This document shows positions 24,337 through 34,110 of a stretch of DNA of 59,390 bases, in pieces. Within the stretch, counting starts at the first letter, position 1. Each line of letters starts with the position of its first letter. The translations under genes were made by a program, and so were the position numbers. Origin of the DNA: Promethearchaeota archaeon (GTDB lineage Archaea; Asgardarchaeota; Lokiarchaeia; Sigyniarchaeales; SOKP01); assembly GCA_011364975.1 (NCBI GenBank), contig RDOE01000012.1, positions 1 to 59,390 of the forward strand, given 5' to 3'. Under the pieces are notes generated by a model. The model ran no database searches. It was not told where the DNA came from and saw nothing but the letters and a program-made list of their open reading frames with translations.

Positions 24337-25869
24337 CTAATTTTCGTCTCTCTTCCTTTGCATAGCAATTCTGAACTTTTCTAGTTGCTTTCTGGGAGTT
24401 ACTGTTGGCCTGTCATAAGGTTTAAGCTTGGATTTAATACCAAAAAGGTATTTAGCTATATCCTTTAGACGTTCTGTATCGTAGCGCATCATCATGGTAA
24501 TGGTTTCCATCTGTGGGCTTCCACCACCATGAATACCTGCAACTTGCATTAGGCCACCTAATTCAGAAACTGCAATTGTTTCAATACCTCTGAAACATTT
24601 ATATATATTTTCGGGTTTTACTCTTGGATTACGCTGTAAGTACTTCATGGCGAGATCTCCAACATCTTCATTAAAGAAAGATCCCTCAAAAGGTAAAGTT
24701 GCTATAATTCCACCTGAAAGATCTGCTAATATTTTATATTCTTCGAAAATCATTTCGCCTGCCAATCTTCTCCCTGCGTTTGTTAAAATTTCATCTGGTA
24801 CTTGAGTTCCAGAAGGTGCTTTCTCCGAATGTTTTGCACTCGACTCTCCAGCCGCAAACACTAATTCTGCAGTACCGATTAAATGAGAAATTTTATCTTG
24901 AGCATGACTAGCCTTCTCTATCCCATTATATTCTGCAACTAAAGCTGCTGCACTAGCGAGGACTTCGGACATAGCTGGTTTACAACCAGTATAACTATGT
25001 CGATGATAATGAGCAAACATCAGTGCAAGAAATCCTGCATAGGGTGTCTGTCTCGGGTCTCCATGACCATTTAAAAAGACTCTCTCTTTAGGTACAAAAA
25101 CATCATCAAAAATTATAAAGGTTTCACAATCCCCTAATTTTGAAGAGGGAGAATCAATTACCTTGCTTTCACGAATCCATGCCGGTCTTGTGAGTAATTT
25201 CACTCCATCCCAATCTGCCGGCAAAGCAAAAGCAACCGCATAATCTTTATCTTCTGGCCCCATATATCTACAAGGGACTGCGATAAATTCATCGGCATAT
25301 GGAGTATTCGTTATATTTATTTTACATCCTCTTACTACAATACCATCTTCTCGTGTTTCTATGACTCTTAAATATTGATCTGGGTCTTCTTGTTCATGTG
25401 GTCTCTTTAAACGGTCTCCTTTCGCATCGGTTTGAGCACAGCTAGCTACTAAATCATTTTCTTGGAAATATTCCATATACCTTTTAAATCGTTCATAATG
25501 ATCTGTTCCTAGAGCTTGGTCCATTTCATATGTTATAACAGATAAAGCATTTAATGAATCAATTCCCATACATCTTTGAATGCAGCCACCTACACGATGG
25601 CATAATTGCCTTGTCATTTTTTGCTTTTTTAGAAGGTCTTCTTCACTTTGGTGAATATGAGTAAATCTGTTAATTTTCTTTCCAGTTAAATGGCTTGTTG
25701 CTGTACATAAATCTTCCCAATCTGGATCGTGAGCTTTATCAAACGTCTCTTTGATAATTCCCATACCCCCTTTAATTCTCCAGTCATCTCGTCCAACTTT
25801 TTCGTCCCCGATATAAATATTTGGTTTCATTTTTTTCAGGTTTTCAACATATTGTTCATATGTTCGCAA
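24337..25869 (-). CDS. 4-Hydroxybutyryl-CoA dehydratase/HpaB family flavoprotein
   Basis: A 510-residue member of the HpaB/4-hydroxybutyryl-CoA dehydratase family. The [4Fe-4S] ligands of Clostridium aminobutyricum AbfD (C99, C103, H292, C299) have exact counterparts: C96 and C100 in GGCIQRCMG, H289 and C296 in YHRHSYTGC. Other family marks are TSHLTGKKINRFTHIHQS and IFDDVFVPKERVFL. AbfD removes water from 4-hydroxybutyryl-CoA by a ketyl radical with FAD and the cluster, giving crotonyl-CoA, and is oxygen sensitive. Start is TTG 25869 with AAGTGAT upstream. A paralogue lies at 39.5-40.9 kb. Family members lacking the cluster are monooxygenases, but the ligands argue against that here. Confidence 0.85.
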   Translation of the reverse strand: MRTYEQYVENLKKMKPNIYIGDEKVGRDDWRIKGGMGIIKETFDKAHDPDWEDLCTATSHLTGKKINRFTHIHQSEEDLLKKQKMTRQLCHRVGGCIQRCMGIDSLNALSVITYEMDQALGTDHYERFKRYMEYFQENDLVASCAQTDAKGDRLKRPHEQEDPDQYLRVIETREDGIVVRGCKINITNTPYADEFIAVPCRYMGPEDKDYAVAFALPADWDGVKLLTRPAWIRESKVIDSPSSKLGDCETFIIFDDVFVPKERVFLNGHGDPRQTPYAGFLALMFAHYHRHSYTGCKPAMSEVLASAAALVAEYNGIEKASHAQDKISHLIGTAELVFAAGESSAKHSEKAPSGTQVPDEILTNAGRRLAGEMIFEEYKILADLSGGIIATLPFEGSFFNEDVGDLAMKYLQRNPRVKPENIYKCFRGIETIAVSELGGLMQVAGIHGGGSPQMETITMMMRYDTERLKDIAKYLFGIKSKLKPYDRPTVTPRKQLEKFRIAMQRKRDEN

Positions 25870-26080
25870 TCATATCACTTCTCTATTTTCTTGTATTGTA
25901 TAGATATTTTAATTATATTCGTTTAAGCAGAATTAAAACTCATTTAAGAAGTTAATTCTAATCAAACTATTGTTTATGTGCTATATATCAATTAACAAGG
26001 TTATAATGATATAAGAAAAGGAAAAAAAATTAATAAAAAAAAGGGTAATTATATTAAGACCTTCTAATTAAAAAGATCAA

Positions 26081-26530
26081 TTAATCATATCTCTTTCTTG
26101 TAAATACGAGCCAGAAGAATCCTACTATTCCAAGAATAAATGCAACGATAATTACGTAGTTTGGCCAATATCCTGCATCAAAACTCCCTAAATTAGTTAA
26201 CCAGCCGATTATTGGGCTAACGCTAGTCACAGCCATAATGCTTAATACGACTAATCCTTGTCCCATCGCCCATTCTTGCTCACCAAACATTCCGATACCA
26301 GAAACAATTGCCCAGAAGCCCAAAACTCCTTGAATCAATCCTTGGGTACCAAAAAAAGTGAGTGCAGCTTGTAGATCCGGATCAGTAGCAAAATCAGCTA
26401 ACCATGATGGTACCACAATTCCTGCCCATGCTAAAAAGGACATCACTGCGGTAAAGATAAAGACAATGCCAATTAAGATCATTAAAATATTTAATAATTC
26501 ATTCGAATCTTTCTTTTTAGTTTCGCTCAT
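26081..26530 (-). CDS. Small four-helix membrane protein, function unknown
   Basis: A 149-residue protein with four hydrophobic segments: ILMILIGIVFIFTAVMSFLAW, then TFFGTQGLIQGVLGFWAIVSGIGMF, then GLVVLSIMAVTSVSPIIGW, then YVIIVAFILGIVGFFWLVF. The N-terminus is hydrophilic (SETKKKDSN) and the C-terminus positive (TRKRYD), which places both ends inside. I chose ATG 26530, which has an AGG ten bases upstream, over ATG 26551. No family is recognised. It stands alone between the AbfD-like and HEAT-LRR genes. Confidence 0.7.
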   Translation of the reverse strand: MSETKKKDSNELLNILMILIGIVFIFTAVMSFLAWAGIVVPSWLADFATDPDLQAALTFFGTQGLIQGVLGFWAIVSGIGMFGEQEWAMGQGLVVLSIMAVTSVSPIIGWLTNLGSFDAGYWPNYVIIVAFILGIVGFFWLVFTRKRYD

Positions 26531-26770
26531 TTTTCTAAACCTTTTTAACATTTAATTTAATATTAAATGTTGAGAGTAATATAAACTACCAATTATAAAA
26601 ACTTTATTCATTTAGATTATTATACGTGAATAATCAATAATCTTTTCATTCCATATATTTCAGAATGCAATTGAAATTCGAAAAAAAGGATTTCAATTTT
26701 ATAAGGTAAAATTATTTATCGATTCAAAACTAGTTTGTTTTAATCATAGATATAATCATCTACTTTAGAA

Positions 26771-27757
26771 ATGAATAAATCCCTCACACCGGAAGGAATT
26801 TATAACGGTGTATTAAAGGGAGATATAAGCAAAAATCTAGCACAAGATCAGTTACTTTCATTGATCGAAGGAAGTAATGACCCACAAATTCGTTCAAAAG
26901 CCATAGATATAATTAAAAGTTTGAATTATCGCGAAATTGAAATTTTTAAAATCATAGAAAACTCTTTACTTTCCGATGAGAGCGCTTTTGTCCGAAATTC
27001 CGCTGCTAAGTTAATTTTTAACCTATTTCGAGAACAAGCAATTAATTCTTTAGTGTGGGTTGCAAAAAGTGAAGTATCGCCTTTAATCCTTAGTACAATT
27101 TTTAATTTGATAGGTAATAGTAATGAATCAGCCATTAAGCCCATAATTATAGAATTAAATAAAGTTCTAGAAAAAATCTCTTTAAAATTAGGGATAACAC
27201 AAGGTGAAGCTAGATTTATACTTGATCTCGAAGCTCAATTCGTTTTGGTTGACCAAAATTCTACATTCGAGTTTGGATCTTATTCGCATTATATTAAGAT
27301 TCATGATTTCCGTTACAATCGAAATTGGCTTGAAATTCATGATAAACATATAACGTCATTGACTCTGAACATCCATAATTGGTTATACGTTAAAAAAAAC
27401 CTTGAATACATGAACTCTTTTCACAAGCTCACCTATCCAGAAATATATCTTGAGATTTTAAAAGAAAATAGCATTTGGGCGCTTGATAATTTTTCCATCC
27501 CCGAATCAATAGATTGTTTGCAGAACCTTAAATTGTTAAATTTAAGTAGGAATGGATTGGTGAGTTTACCCAGATCTATAGGACATCTAAAAAAACTTCA
27601 AATTTTGGATCTATCTTATAATAATCTAATAAGACTCCCAAAGTTAATCCTCTCATTAAAAGAATTAAGAGTGCTAAATATTTCTTATAATAAGATTGAA
27701 ACCTTTTCTAAGGAGTTTAATAGATTTCTAAACTCATTAGAGAAATTTACAATTTAG
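26771..27757 (+). CDS. HEAT-like plus leucine-rich-repeat protein
   Basis: A 328-residue protein. The N-terminal part (about 20-130) shows HEAT-like helix pairs such as LSLIEGSNDPQIRSKAIDII and SDESAFVRNSAAKLIFNL. The middle (about 140-240) is a separate region without recognisable motif. Residues 250-320 carry three leucine-rich repeats of the eukaryote-like type: LKLLNLSRNGLVSLPRSIG, LQILDLSYNNLIRLPKLI and LRVLNISYNKIETF. Both repeat types make protein contacts, so this is probably a scaffold or receptor-like adaptor in the cytoplasm; no signal peptide or membrane helix is seen. Such LRR proteins are common in Asgard archaea, often with small GTPases. Confidence 0.8.
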   Translation: MNKSLTPEGIYNGVLKGDISKNLAQDQLLSLIEGSNDPQIRSKAIDIIKSLNYREIEIFKIIENSLLSDESAFVRNSAAKLIFNLFREQAINSLVWVAKSEVSPLILSTIFNLIGNSNESAIKPIIIELNKVLEKISLKLGITQGEARFILDLEAQFVLVDQNSTFEFGSYSHYIKIHDFRYNRNWLEIHDKHITSLTLNIHNWLYVKKNLEYMNSFHKLTYPEIYLEILKENSIWALDNFSIPESIDCLQNLKLLNLSRNGLVSLPRSIGHLKKLQILDLSYNNLIRLPKLILSLKELRVLNISYNKIETFSKEFNRFLNSLEKFTI

Positions 27758-27853
27758 TCAAGTTTTTATATTAAGAGGTCAATTCAGTTAATTATATAAA
27801 TAATTTCGTCTAAGATTTATATCAATGATTTTTAAGTCAGATAGGTGCAAATA

Positions 27854-29566
27854 ATGAGTGATGAAAAGAAAAAGATTAACGGTGGAGATGTTTTAGTTAA
27901 ATGCTTACTTAAAGAAAATGTAAAATATCTATTTGGAATTCCAGGTGGTCAATTCTTAAACATGTATGATGCAATTAACAATTGGGGGCGAGAAGCAGGA
28001 ATTGAGACTATATTATTTAGACATGAAGCTGCAGCAGCCCATGCAGCTGATGCGTGGGCACGAGTAACAAACACACCTGGTATTTGTTTTGGAACCGTTG
28101 GACCAGGTGCAACAAATTTGATTTCTGGAGTAGGCGCCGCTTGGGCTGATAATATACCAATGATTACGATTGTACCTCAAGTTAATTCAGAATTCCAAGA
28201 CTCTTTTACTTTACAAGGGAGTCTAGATCAGATTACAATGTATAAACCCATAACCAAATATCAAAAAAGCATACGAAAGCTCAAAGAAATTCCAGATGCC
28301 GTTCGTAAAGCATTTAGAGAAGCGTTGGGAGGTCGTCCTCAGCCAGTGCTACTAGAAATATTTGAAGATGCTTTTCTCGAAGAAATTGAGGAAGATAGTC
28401 TAATACTTCTAAATAAAGAGAATTATCGTGCCATTGAAAAACCAGTTGTTAAGGAAGAAATAATAGAAAAAGCCTTGGAGTTAATACTCAACGCAAAAAA
28501 ACCCTTAATAGTCTCTGGGGGAGGAGTTTCAAGATCTGAAGCATGGAACGAATTAGAGGAATTTATTGATTACTTACAATTACCTGTAATAACATCAGGG
28601 AGTGGGATGGGAACAATACCAGAAAAATCCCAATACCTTTTTGGAGCAGGAGTTGCAGGTATGGGTTTGAAAGTAATTCCTGAAGCGGATGTAGTTCTTG
28701 CCCTTGGATGTAAATTTTCTTGGACAATGGGCCACGGAGCTGAACCATTTTGGAAAGATTCTCAGACATTAATCCAAGTTGATATTGATCCTTCAATTAT
28801 TGGTCGTGCCAAACCAGTAACTTTGGGCATTATTGGTGATTGTAAGCAGTTTTTAACTCAAATCCTTGAAAAAGCAAAAAAGAAAGACAGGATTCAAAGT
28901 AGAGCATGGTTAGAAGAACTAAAAATAACTCGTCAAACTAATATAGAAAAACTAAATAAGAAATTATTAAAAGATAAAATTCCAATCCCCCCTAAGAGAC
29001 TAATCAAAGATATATTTGAATCTATGGATGAAGATGCTATTTTAATTCTTGATGGTGGAGATATATCAGTATCTGCTGCAGAGCAAGTTTATGACTACAA
29101 TCTACGAAAACCACTTTCTACCCTGGCAGCTACTGGAATGGGTCAATTAGGTACTGCTGTACCTTATGGAATTGGTGCTAAGCTAGCCAAACCAAACAAA
29201 CAAGTGGTTGCTATTGCAGGAGATGGCGCATTTATGATAAATATTCAAGATTTGGAAACCGCTGTTAGATTGAAATTAAAAAATCTGGTATATGTTGTCG
29301 CAAATAACGATGCATGGGGGATGATAAAGTCAGGGCAAAAATTGTTTAAGGGGAAACGTTATATAGATGTAGATCTTCCAGCTTTTGACTATGCCAAATG
29401 CGCTGAAAGTTTTGGTTGCTATGGAGAGGTGGTGACTGATCCTAATGAAATTAAGCCTGCTTTTGAAAGAGCAAAAAACTCTGGTAAGCCAGCGGTATTA
29501 GACGTTAAAATTGACTTCGAGACTCCCGATACCACAAAACTCATGGGTGCTATGGGGATTCTATAA
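27854..29566 (+). CDS. ThDP-dependent enzyme, acetolactate synthase-like
   Basis: A 570-residue enzyme with the three domains of the acetolactate synthase/pyruvate decarboxylase group. The catalytic Glu lies in LFRHEAAAAHAADAWAR near residue 60; GTVGPGATNLISG follows. The central domain binds a nucleotide or FAD remnant (LIVSGGGVSRSEAW). The ThDP motif is GDGAFMINIQDLETA with NNDAWG about 25 residues later (456-486). ATG 27854, eight bases after AGGTG, is preferred over GTG 27845. No small regulatory subunit is nearby, so branched-chain amino acid synthesis is not assured; a catabolic acetolactate synthase, a decarboxylase or a sulfoacetaldehyde-type enzyme is possible. Confidence 0.8.
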   Translation: MSDEKKKINGGDVLVKCLLKENVKYLFGIPGGQFLNMYDAINNWGREAGIETILFRHEAAAAHAADAWARVTNTPGICFGTVGPGATNLISGVGAAWADNIPMITIVPQVNSEFQDSFTLQGSLDQITMYKPITKYQKSIRKLKEIPDAVRKAFREALGGRPQPVLLEIFEDAFLEEIEEDSLILLNKENYRAIEKPVVKEEIIEKALELILNAKKPLIVSGGGVSRSEAWNELEEFIDYLQLPVITSGSGMGTIPEKSQYLFGAGVAGMGLKVIPEADVVLALGCKFSWTMGHGAEPFWKDSQTLIQVDIDPSIIGRAKPVTLGIIGDCKQFLTQILEKAKKKDRIQSRAWLEELKITRQTNIEKLNKKLLKDKIPIPPKRLIKDIFESMDEDAILILDGGDISVSAAEQVYDYNLRKPLSTLAATGMGQLGTAVPYGIGAKLAKPNKQVVAIAGDGAFMINIQDLETAVRLKLKNLVYVVANNDAWGMIKSGQKLFKGKRYIDVDLPAFDYAKCAESFGCYGEVVTDPNEIKPAFERAKNSGKPAVLDVKIDFETPDTTKLMGAMGIL

Positions 29567-29616
29567 TTCATGACACACCTAAATCAGTTTTTTAGATAAA
29601 AAGAGGTTTAATTGAA

Positions 29617-30636
29617 TTGAAAGCGGCTGTTTTTGAAGGTAAAGAAACCATTACGATTAAAGATGGCTTTGAAAAGCCAAAAATAGCGTCTGATGAAGTT
29701 TTAATTAAAGTCAAAAAAGTAGGAATTTGCGGTACTGATGTAGGTTCTTATGAATCTGGTGGACCTTATTTTCCCAATAAAATTATTGGCCATGAATTTT
29801 CAGGTGATATTGTTGAAGTTGGTGAAAGTGTAAAGAAGATTAAAATTGGAATGAGAGTAACTGTAAATCCTCAAATTCCTTGTTTTGAATGTTACTATTG
29901 CCTTCACAATCTTGAAAATATGTGTAAAATAAAAAACTTTGCTTATGGGACCACAGAAAATGGAGCGATGAGAGAGTTTATCAATGTAAAGGCGGAAAGG
30001 GTACACCTATTACCTGATAATGTAACTTATGATGAGGGTGCTTCTGTTGAACCTCTTTCAGTTGCAATATATGCTGTAGAGCAATCTGGATTTCATTTAG
30101 GTCAAAACGCAGTAGTTATTGGTGCTGGTCCAATTGGTTTATTTGTTATTCAAGTGTTAAGAGCTGCAGGAGCAAATCAAATTTTGGTTCTTGAGCCTGT
30201 TGAAACAAAGCAAAAAATTGCATTGCATCTAGGGGCTGATAAAGCTTTTTTACCAAAGGAATGGAATAAAATTGTAAGATACTTAGATAAGCTTGGGCCA
30301 GATCATATATATGATTGCGTTGGACTCTCTGAAACCTTTTCTACATCCTTACAAATGGTAAAGATGGGTGGTAAAATAACCCTTATAGGATTGCATTCAA
30401 GCAAATTTGAAATTAATAATATCTTTGCCATGGCACTAAATAATATCTCTGTTCGAGGAATATATGGCTATAATCAAGACATTTTCACGACAGCAATTAA
30501 CTTATTTGCTCAAAAAAAAATAAAAGTCGACCCATTAATTACAAATCGTATAAAACTTGAGAATGTCCCTGATATGTTTAAGATTTTAGGTCATCCACCC
30601 CATAATGAGTTAAAGGTTTTTGTCGAATTTGATTAA
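29617..30636 (+). CDS. Zinc-dependent medium-chain alcohol/polyol dehydrogenase
   Basis: A 339-residue MDR-family dehydrogenase. Catalytic zinc ligands appear in VGICGTDVGS and IIGHEFSGDI; the structural zinc loop CFECYYCLHNLENMC has the exact Cx2Cx2Cx7C spacing. The Rossmann motif VIGAGPIGLFVIQVLRAAGA follows near residue 165. The best relatives are threonine/sorbitol/2,3-butanediol dehydrogenase-like enzymes. It starts at TTG 29617 with GAGGT upstream and lies 50 bases after the ThDP enzyme gene; together they could make or use an acetoin/butanediol-type compound, which is only an inference from adjacency. Confidence 0.85.
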   Translation: MKAAVFEGKETITIKDGFEKPKIASDEVLIKVKKVGICGTDVGSYESGGPYFPNKIIGHEFSGDIVEVGESVKKIKIGMRVTVNPQIPCFECYYCLHNLENMCKIKNFAYGTTENGAMREFINVKAERVHLLPDNVTYDEGASVEPLSVAIYAVEQSGFHLGQNAVVIGAGPIGLFVIQVLRAAGANQILVLEPVETKQKIALHLGADKAFLPKEWNKIVRYLDKLGPDHIYDCVGLSETFSTSLQMVKMGGKITLIGLHSSKFEINNIFAMALNNISVRGIYGYNQDIFTTAINLFAQKKIKVDPLITNRIKLENVPDMFKILGHPPHNELKVFVEFD

Positions 30637-30646
30637 AAATCTAAAA

Positions 30647-30675
30647 TTTTTTTTATTTTTTCTGCTATTTTTTTA
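30647..30675 (+). terminator. T-tract terminator after the dehydrogenase gene
   Basis: Shortly after the stop come T8 (30647-30654), then T6 (30656-30661) and T7 (30668-30674), with no hairpin. This is a strong archaeal-type terminator separating the dehydrogenase from the acyl-CoA dehydrogenase gene. Confidence 0.5.
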
Positions 30676-30835
30676 AGAATTATTACGATTTTGTGCTATA
30701 ATGAGGTTAAACTAAAAAATCATTTACTCTAAAAATAATAAATTGGATTTAATTTATTAATGGAAATTTCTAAACCTATTTTAGGAATATATTCTAATAG
30801 TTAATTAAAAATTATTAATATTAAGAGTTGATATT

Positions 30836-32116
30836 GTGAGTAATAAAAAAGGCCAGGTTCAATGCATTAATGATGAGATTCTTGAAAAGCTCTCATTAAA
30901 AAATCGTAATAAATTTCTAAATTATAATTTGATGAGCTATTTAAAGCCAGAACATTTAAATTTTCTCAAAAAAACCCAAAAATTTTTCGAGCGATTCGAA
31001 AAGAACCGCAATATAAATCATTCGGAAGACTTTTATGATTGGATACCGGAATTGGGGAAAGAAGGTTTAGTTACTAGAGTTCATAAATTTGATAATTTAG
31101 GCTTTAACTTTGAACCCTATGGGATGACAGCAGAATTTATGAGGATTCTTGCTACGGACTTTTTTGATCCTCAACTTGCGATGGGTGGGGGAGCTACAGT
31201 TTTAGCAATTAATCCTATATTATTTCATCATGAAGATGAGGAAGTAAGGCTAAAGGCTTTAAAGGAAATGATTTCTGGGGAAAAAGTAGGGTGTATATGT
31301 ATTACTGAGCCAGAAAGAGGTTCAGATGCTGTTCATATGTTAACTAAATGTGAAGAGCAACCCGATGGAAGTTTTCTAGTAAATGGGGAAAAAATTTATC
31401 AAACGAGTGGACCAAAAGCAGGTTGGGCGGTGGTATATGCTGTAACAGAAGAAAATAATGGAAATACAATGGCACAATTTTTAGTAGATACGTCCTGGGA
31501 GGGATGGAAAGCAGAACGTATAAATATACCATGGACTCCTCGAATATTTATAGGAAAAGAGACGTTTACTAACTTGAGAATCCCAAAAGAATATATTTTA
31601 GGTAAACCCGGTGAAGGTAGGTCCCATTTATTTGAAGGTCTTAACATGGAACGATTAGGGATAGTGTGCTTAAATGTAGCAGAAGCATGGAATGCAATTT
31701 CCCACGCGGCGATATATGCAAATATGAGAAAACAATTTGATCAGGAAATCTTAAAATATCAAGGAGTAGGATTTCCATTATCTGATTTATGGGCTGAAAC
31801 AATGAGCCTAACGTTAGCCACTCTCAACATTTTTGGCATGATAGATGATAAGATGGAACAACTTGGGACTTTACCAAAAGAATTTAATCTAGCTTTAATG
31901 GCTACAGCATCACAATTAAAATGTATAAGTGCAAAGTTAAGCGAAAGAACCGCCTATGAATGTGCAAACCTTATGGGAGGTGCAGGAGTATGTGATAATA
32001 CTCTGATGCATGATTTGCTTGGAGTGACAAGAATACAAGAAATTGGTGGCGGTACTAGGCAAGTACAACAATATATAATGAGTTTAACATTGAGACAAAT
32101 TTTCAAACTCCTATAA
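30836..32116 (+). CDS. Acyl-CoA dehydrogenase family protein, isovaleryl/long-chain type active site
   Basis: A 426-residue acyl-CoA dehydrogenase. FAD/substrate segments CICITEPERGSDAVHM (153-168) and FLVNGEKIYQTSGPKAGW are clear, as are LNMERLGIV, YANMRKQFDQEI and NLMGGAGVCDN. The medium-chain enzyme's catalytic Glu (YEGT near the C-terminus) is Gly here (IGGGTRQVQQ). Instead E272 in GLNMERL lies where isovaleryl- and long-chain-acyl-CoA dehydrogenases keep their base (LDLERL). So it should be active on branched or long acyl-CoA, passing electrons to ETF. Start is GTG 30836. About 30 residues at the N-terminus have no match in the family core. Confidence 0.85.
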   Translation: MSNKKGQVQCINDEILEKLSLKNRNKFLNYNLMSYLKPEHLNFLKKTQKFFERFEKNRNINHSEDFYDWIPELGKEGLVTRVHKFDNLGFNFEPYGMTAEFMRILATDFFDPQLAMGGGATVLAINPILFHHEDEEVRLKALKEMISGEKVGCICITEPERGSDAVHMLTKCEEQPDGSFLVNGEKIYQTSGPKAGWAVVYAVTEENNGNTMAQFLVDTSWEGWKAERINIPWTPRIFIGKETFTNLRIPKEYILGKPGEGRSHLFEGLNMERLGIVCLNVAEAWNAISHAAIYANMRKQFDQEILKYQGVGFPLSDLWAETMSLTLATLNIFGMIDDKMEQLGTLPKEFNLALMATASQLKCISAKLSERTAYECANLMGGAGVCDNTLMHDLLGVTRIQEIGGGTRQVQQYIMSLTLRQIFKLL

Positions 32117-32376
32117 GATAGAACTACTTCATTAAATTCTAATATTTTCTTTCTAATTTTTAACCTGCTTCTCCTTAATTCTCACTATTAATGATTTAAT
32201 AATACGGTCATTTAATTTACCTAGTAATAATTTTAATTACAAAATATTACATTTATTTATCTTTTATAAGGATTTAATTGGTTAGAATAAAGAAGTTCTT
32301 AATTCAAACTGAAGATTCCTAGGATTTTTTGTATAAAATTACAAAGTTGGAGAATGATAAAAAAGAGATCAAAATT

Positions 32377-33957
32377 ATGAAGATACTTGTTTTAGATGAC
32401 TTACACCAAGCTGGAATTGATGTTTTTATGCGAGAGGGATTTCAAATTGATTCGAAAAGTAAAATTAACACGACAGAACTAACTGAACTTATTAACAACT
32501 ATGATGCGATTGTTGTGCGGGGTGCTACGAAAATAAGCTCCGAAATATTAAACTTAGCATCGCGTTTAAAGGTTATTGGTCGCGCAGGTTCTGGCGTTGA
32601 TAATATCAATATAATAGCCGCAACAAAGAAAGGTGTGGTTGTAATGAACACCCCAGGTGGTAACACAATAACAACTGCGGAACATGCCCTTGCTTTGATG
32701 TTTTCTCTTGCTCGTCAAGTCCCCCAAGCTTCAGCTTCTATGAAGGATGGAAAATGGGAAAAAAGTTTCTTTATAGGAACTGAACTTACAAATAAAATAT
32801 TAGGTATTATTGGATTAGGTAATATTGGCAAGATTGTTGCTGAAAGAGCAATAGGGCTCAAAATGGTTGTGTTGGCTTACGATCCTTATATCTCTAAAGA
32901 GGATGCTATTAAATTTGGAGTTGAATTAGTCTCTTTAGACGAAATTTATGCACGATGTGATTTCATAACATATCATACCCCACTTACGCCAGAAACTAGA
33001 GGAATAATAAACATCCAAGCTATAAATAAAATGAAAAAAGGAGTTTTCCTTATTAATTGTGCTCGAGGGGAACTCATCAATGAATCAGATCTTTTAGCAG
33101 CACTAGAATCTAACCATGTTAAGGGTGTTGCTCTTGATGTCTTCTCTATGGAACCTCCCCCACGTGATCTACCCTTACTAAAGCATCCCAATGTTATCCT
33201 AACACCTCACTTAGGTGCATCTACGATTGAAGCTCAAGAAAAAGTGGCAATATTGATTGCTGAACAAATAAGTGATTTCTTAAAATATGGTACTATCCGT
33301 AACTCCGTTAATTTTCCACCCATTACATCTGAAATGCTTCCAATTTTACGTCCTTATCTCACACTTTGTGAACGACTAGGCTCCTTTCGAGGACAATTGT
33401 TATCCAGTCCACTCAAAGAGCTCCGAATAGAATATTTGGGCGAAGTATCTAAACTTATGACTGAACCATTGACCATTTCTGTATTAAAAGGACTTCTTCA
33501 GCATCAAACTGAAGATGTTAACCTAGTTAATGCGAGGATGGTTGCTGAAGAACGCGGAATTAAAGTGAGTGAAACCAAAACTACAAAAACCGAAAATTAT
33601 ACAAGCTTAATTCGTGTAATATCAATACTCAATAATGAAGAAGCCTCAATCTCTGGTGTAATTTTTGGGAATAATCCGAAAGTTATTAAAGTCAATCATT
33701 TTCCGATCGAAGCAGATCTTTCAGGAGGAATCCTGATGTTAGAGAATCTAGATGTTCCAGGTGTAATAGGACGTGTAGGGACTTTTTTAGGTGACAAGGG
33801 AATCAATATCGCTAGTTTTCAATTAGGTCGCAATAAACCAGGAGGAACTGCAATTTCACTCATAAATGTAGACAATATCGTATCTGACAAAGTAATTACT
33901 GAGCTTGTAATGCTGCCTAATGTTAATTTCGCTAAATATCTGATTTTTCCATCATAA
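32377..33957 (+). CDS. serA: D-3-phosphoglycerate dehydrogenase, long form with ACT domain
   Basis: A 526-residue enzyme of the usual length for long-form SerA. The NAD-binding loop is LGIIGLGNIGKIVAERA; NCARGELINESDLL carries the substrate arginine, and LTPHLGASTIEAQEKVA the catalytic histidine. An intervening domain (about 315-445) and an ACT domain (LMLENLDVPGVIGRVGTFLGDKGINIASF) follow, the latter binding serine as feedback signal. The reaction is 3-phosphoglycerate to 3-phosphohydroxypyruvate, first step of serine synthesis. ATG 32377 is chosen; the in-frame TTG 32329 would add 16 residues before the expected MKILVLDD start. No serB or serC is in the window. Confidence 0.92.
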   Translation: MKILVLDDLHQAGIDVFMREGFQIDSKSKINTTELTELINNYDAIVVRGATKISSEILNLASRLKVIGRAGSGVDNINIIAATKKGVVVMNTPGGNTITTAEHALALMFSLARQVPQASASMKDGKWEKSFFIGTELTNKILGIIGLGNIGKIVAERAIGLKMVVLAYDPYISKEDAIKFGVELVSLDEIYARCDFITYHTPLTPETRGIINIQAINKMKKGVFLINCARGELINESDLLAALESNHVKGVALDVFSMEPPPRDLPLLKHPNVILTPHLGASTIEAQEKVAILIAEQISDFLKYGTIRNSVNFPPITSEMLPILRPYLTLCERLGSFRGQLLSSPLKELRIEYLGEVSKLMTEPLTISVLKGLLQHQTEDVNLVNARMVAEERGIKVSETKTTKTENYTSLIRVISILNNEEASISGVIFGNNPKVIKVNHFPIEADLSGGILMLENLDVPGVIGRVGTFLGDKGINIASFQLGRNKPGGTAISLINVDNIVSDKVITELVMLPNVNFAKYLIFPS

Positions 33958-34110
33958 TTTTTCGCTTATTAAATATAATTTTGTTCATACCTATAATATT
34001 CTTTAATAAGAAACAATTTACTTGTTAAACCAATAATAAAGCAAGTATCCTTTTAAGTAATCTCATTTAATTTGTAAGTAATAAAGTGATTTAGAAATTG
34101 ATGAATCGTA

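Noticed and set aside
24300..24340. Inverted AAAGCTAA...TTAGC pair between the winged-helix and AbfD-like genes as a hairpin terminator
   Set aside because: The copies AAAGCTAA and AAAAGCTAA are direct, not inverted, so no hairpin forms; only general AT-rich spacer between convergent genes.
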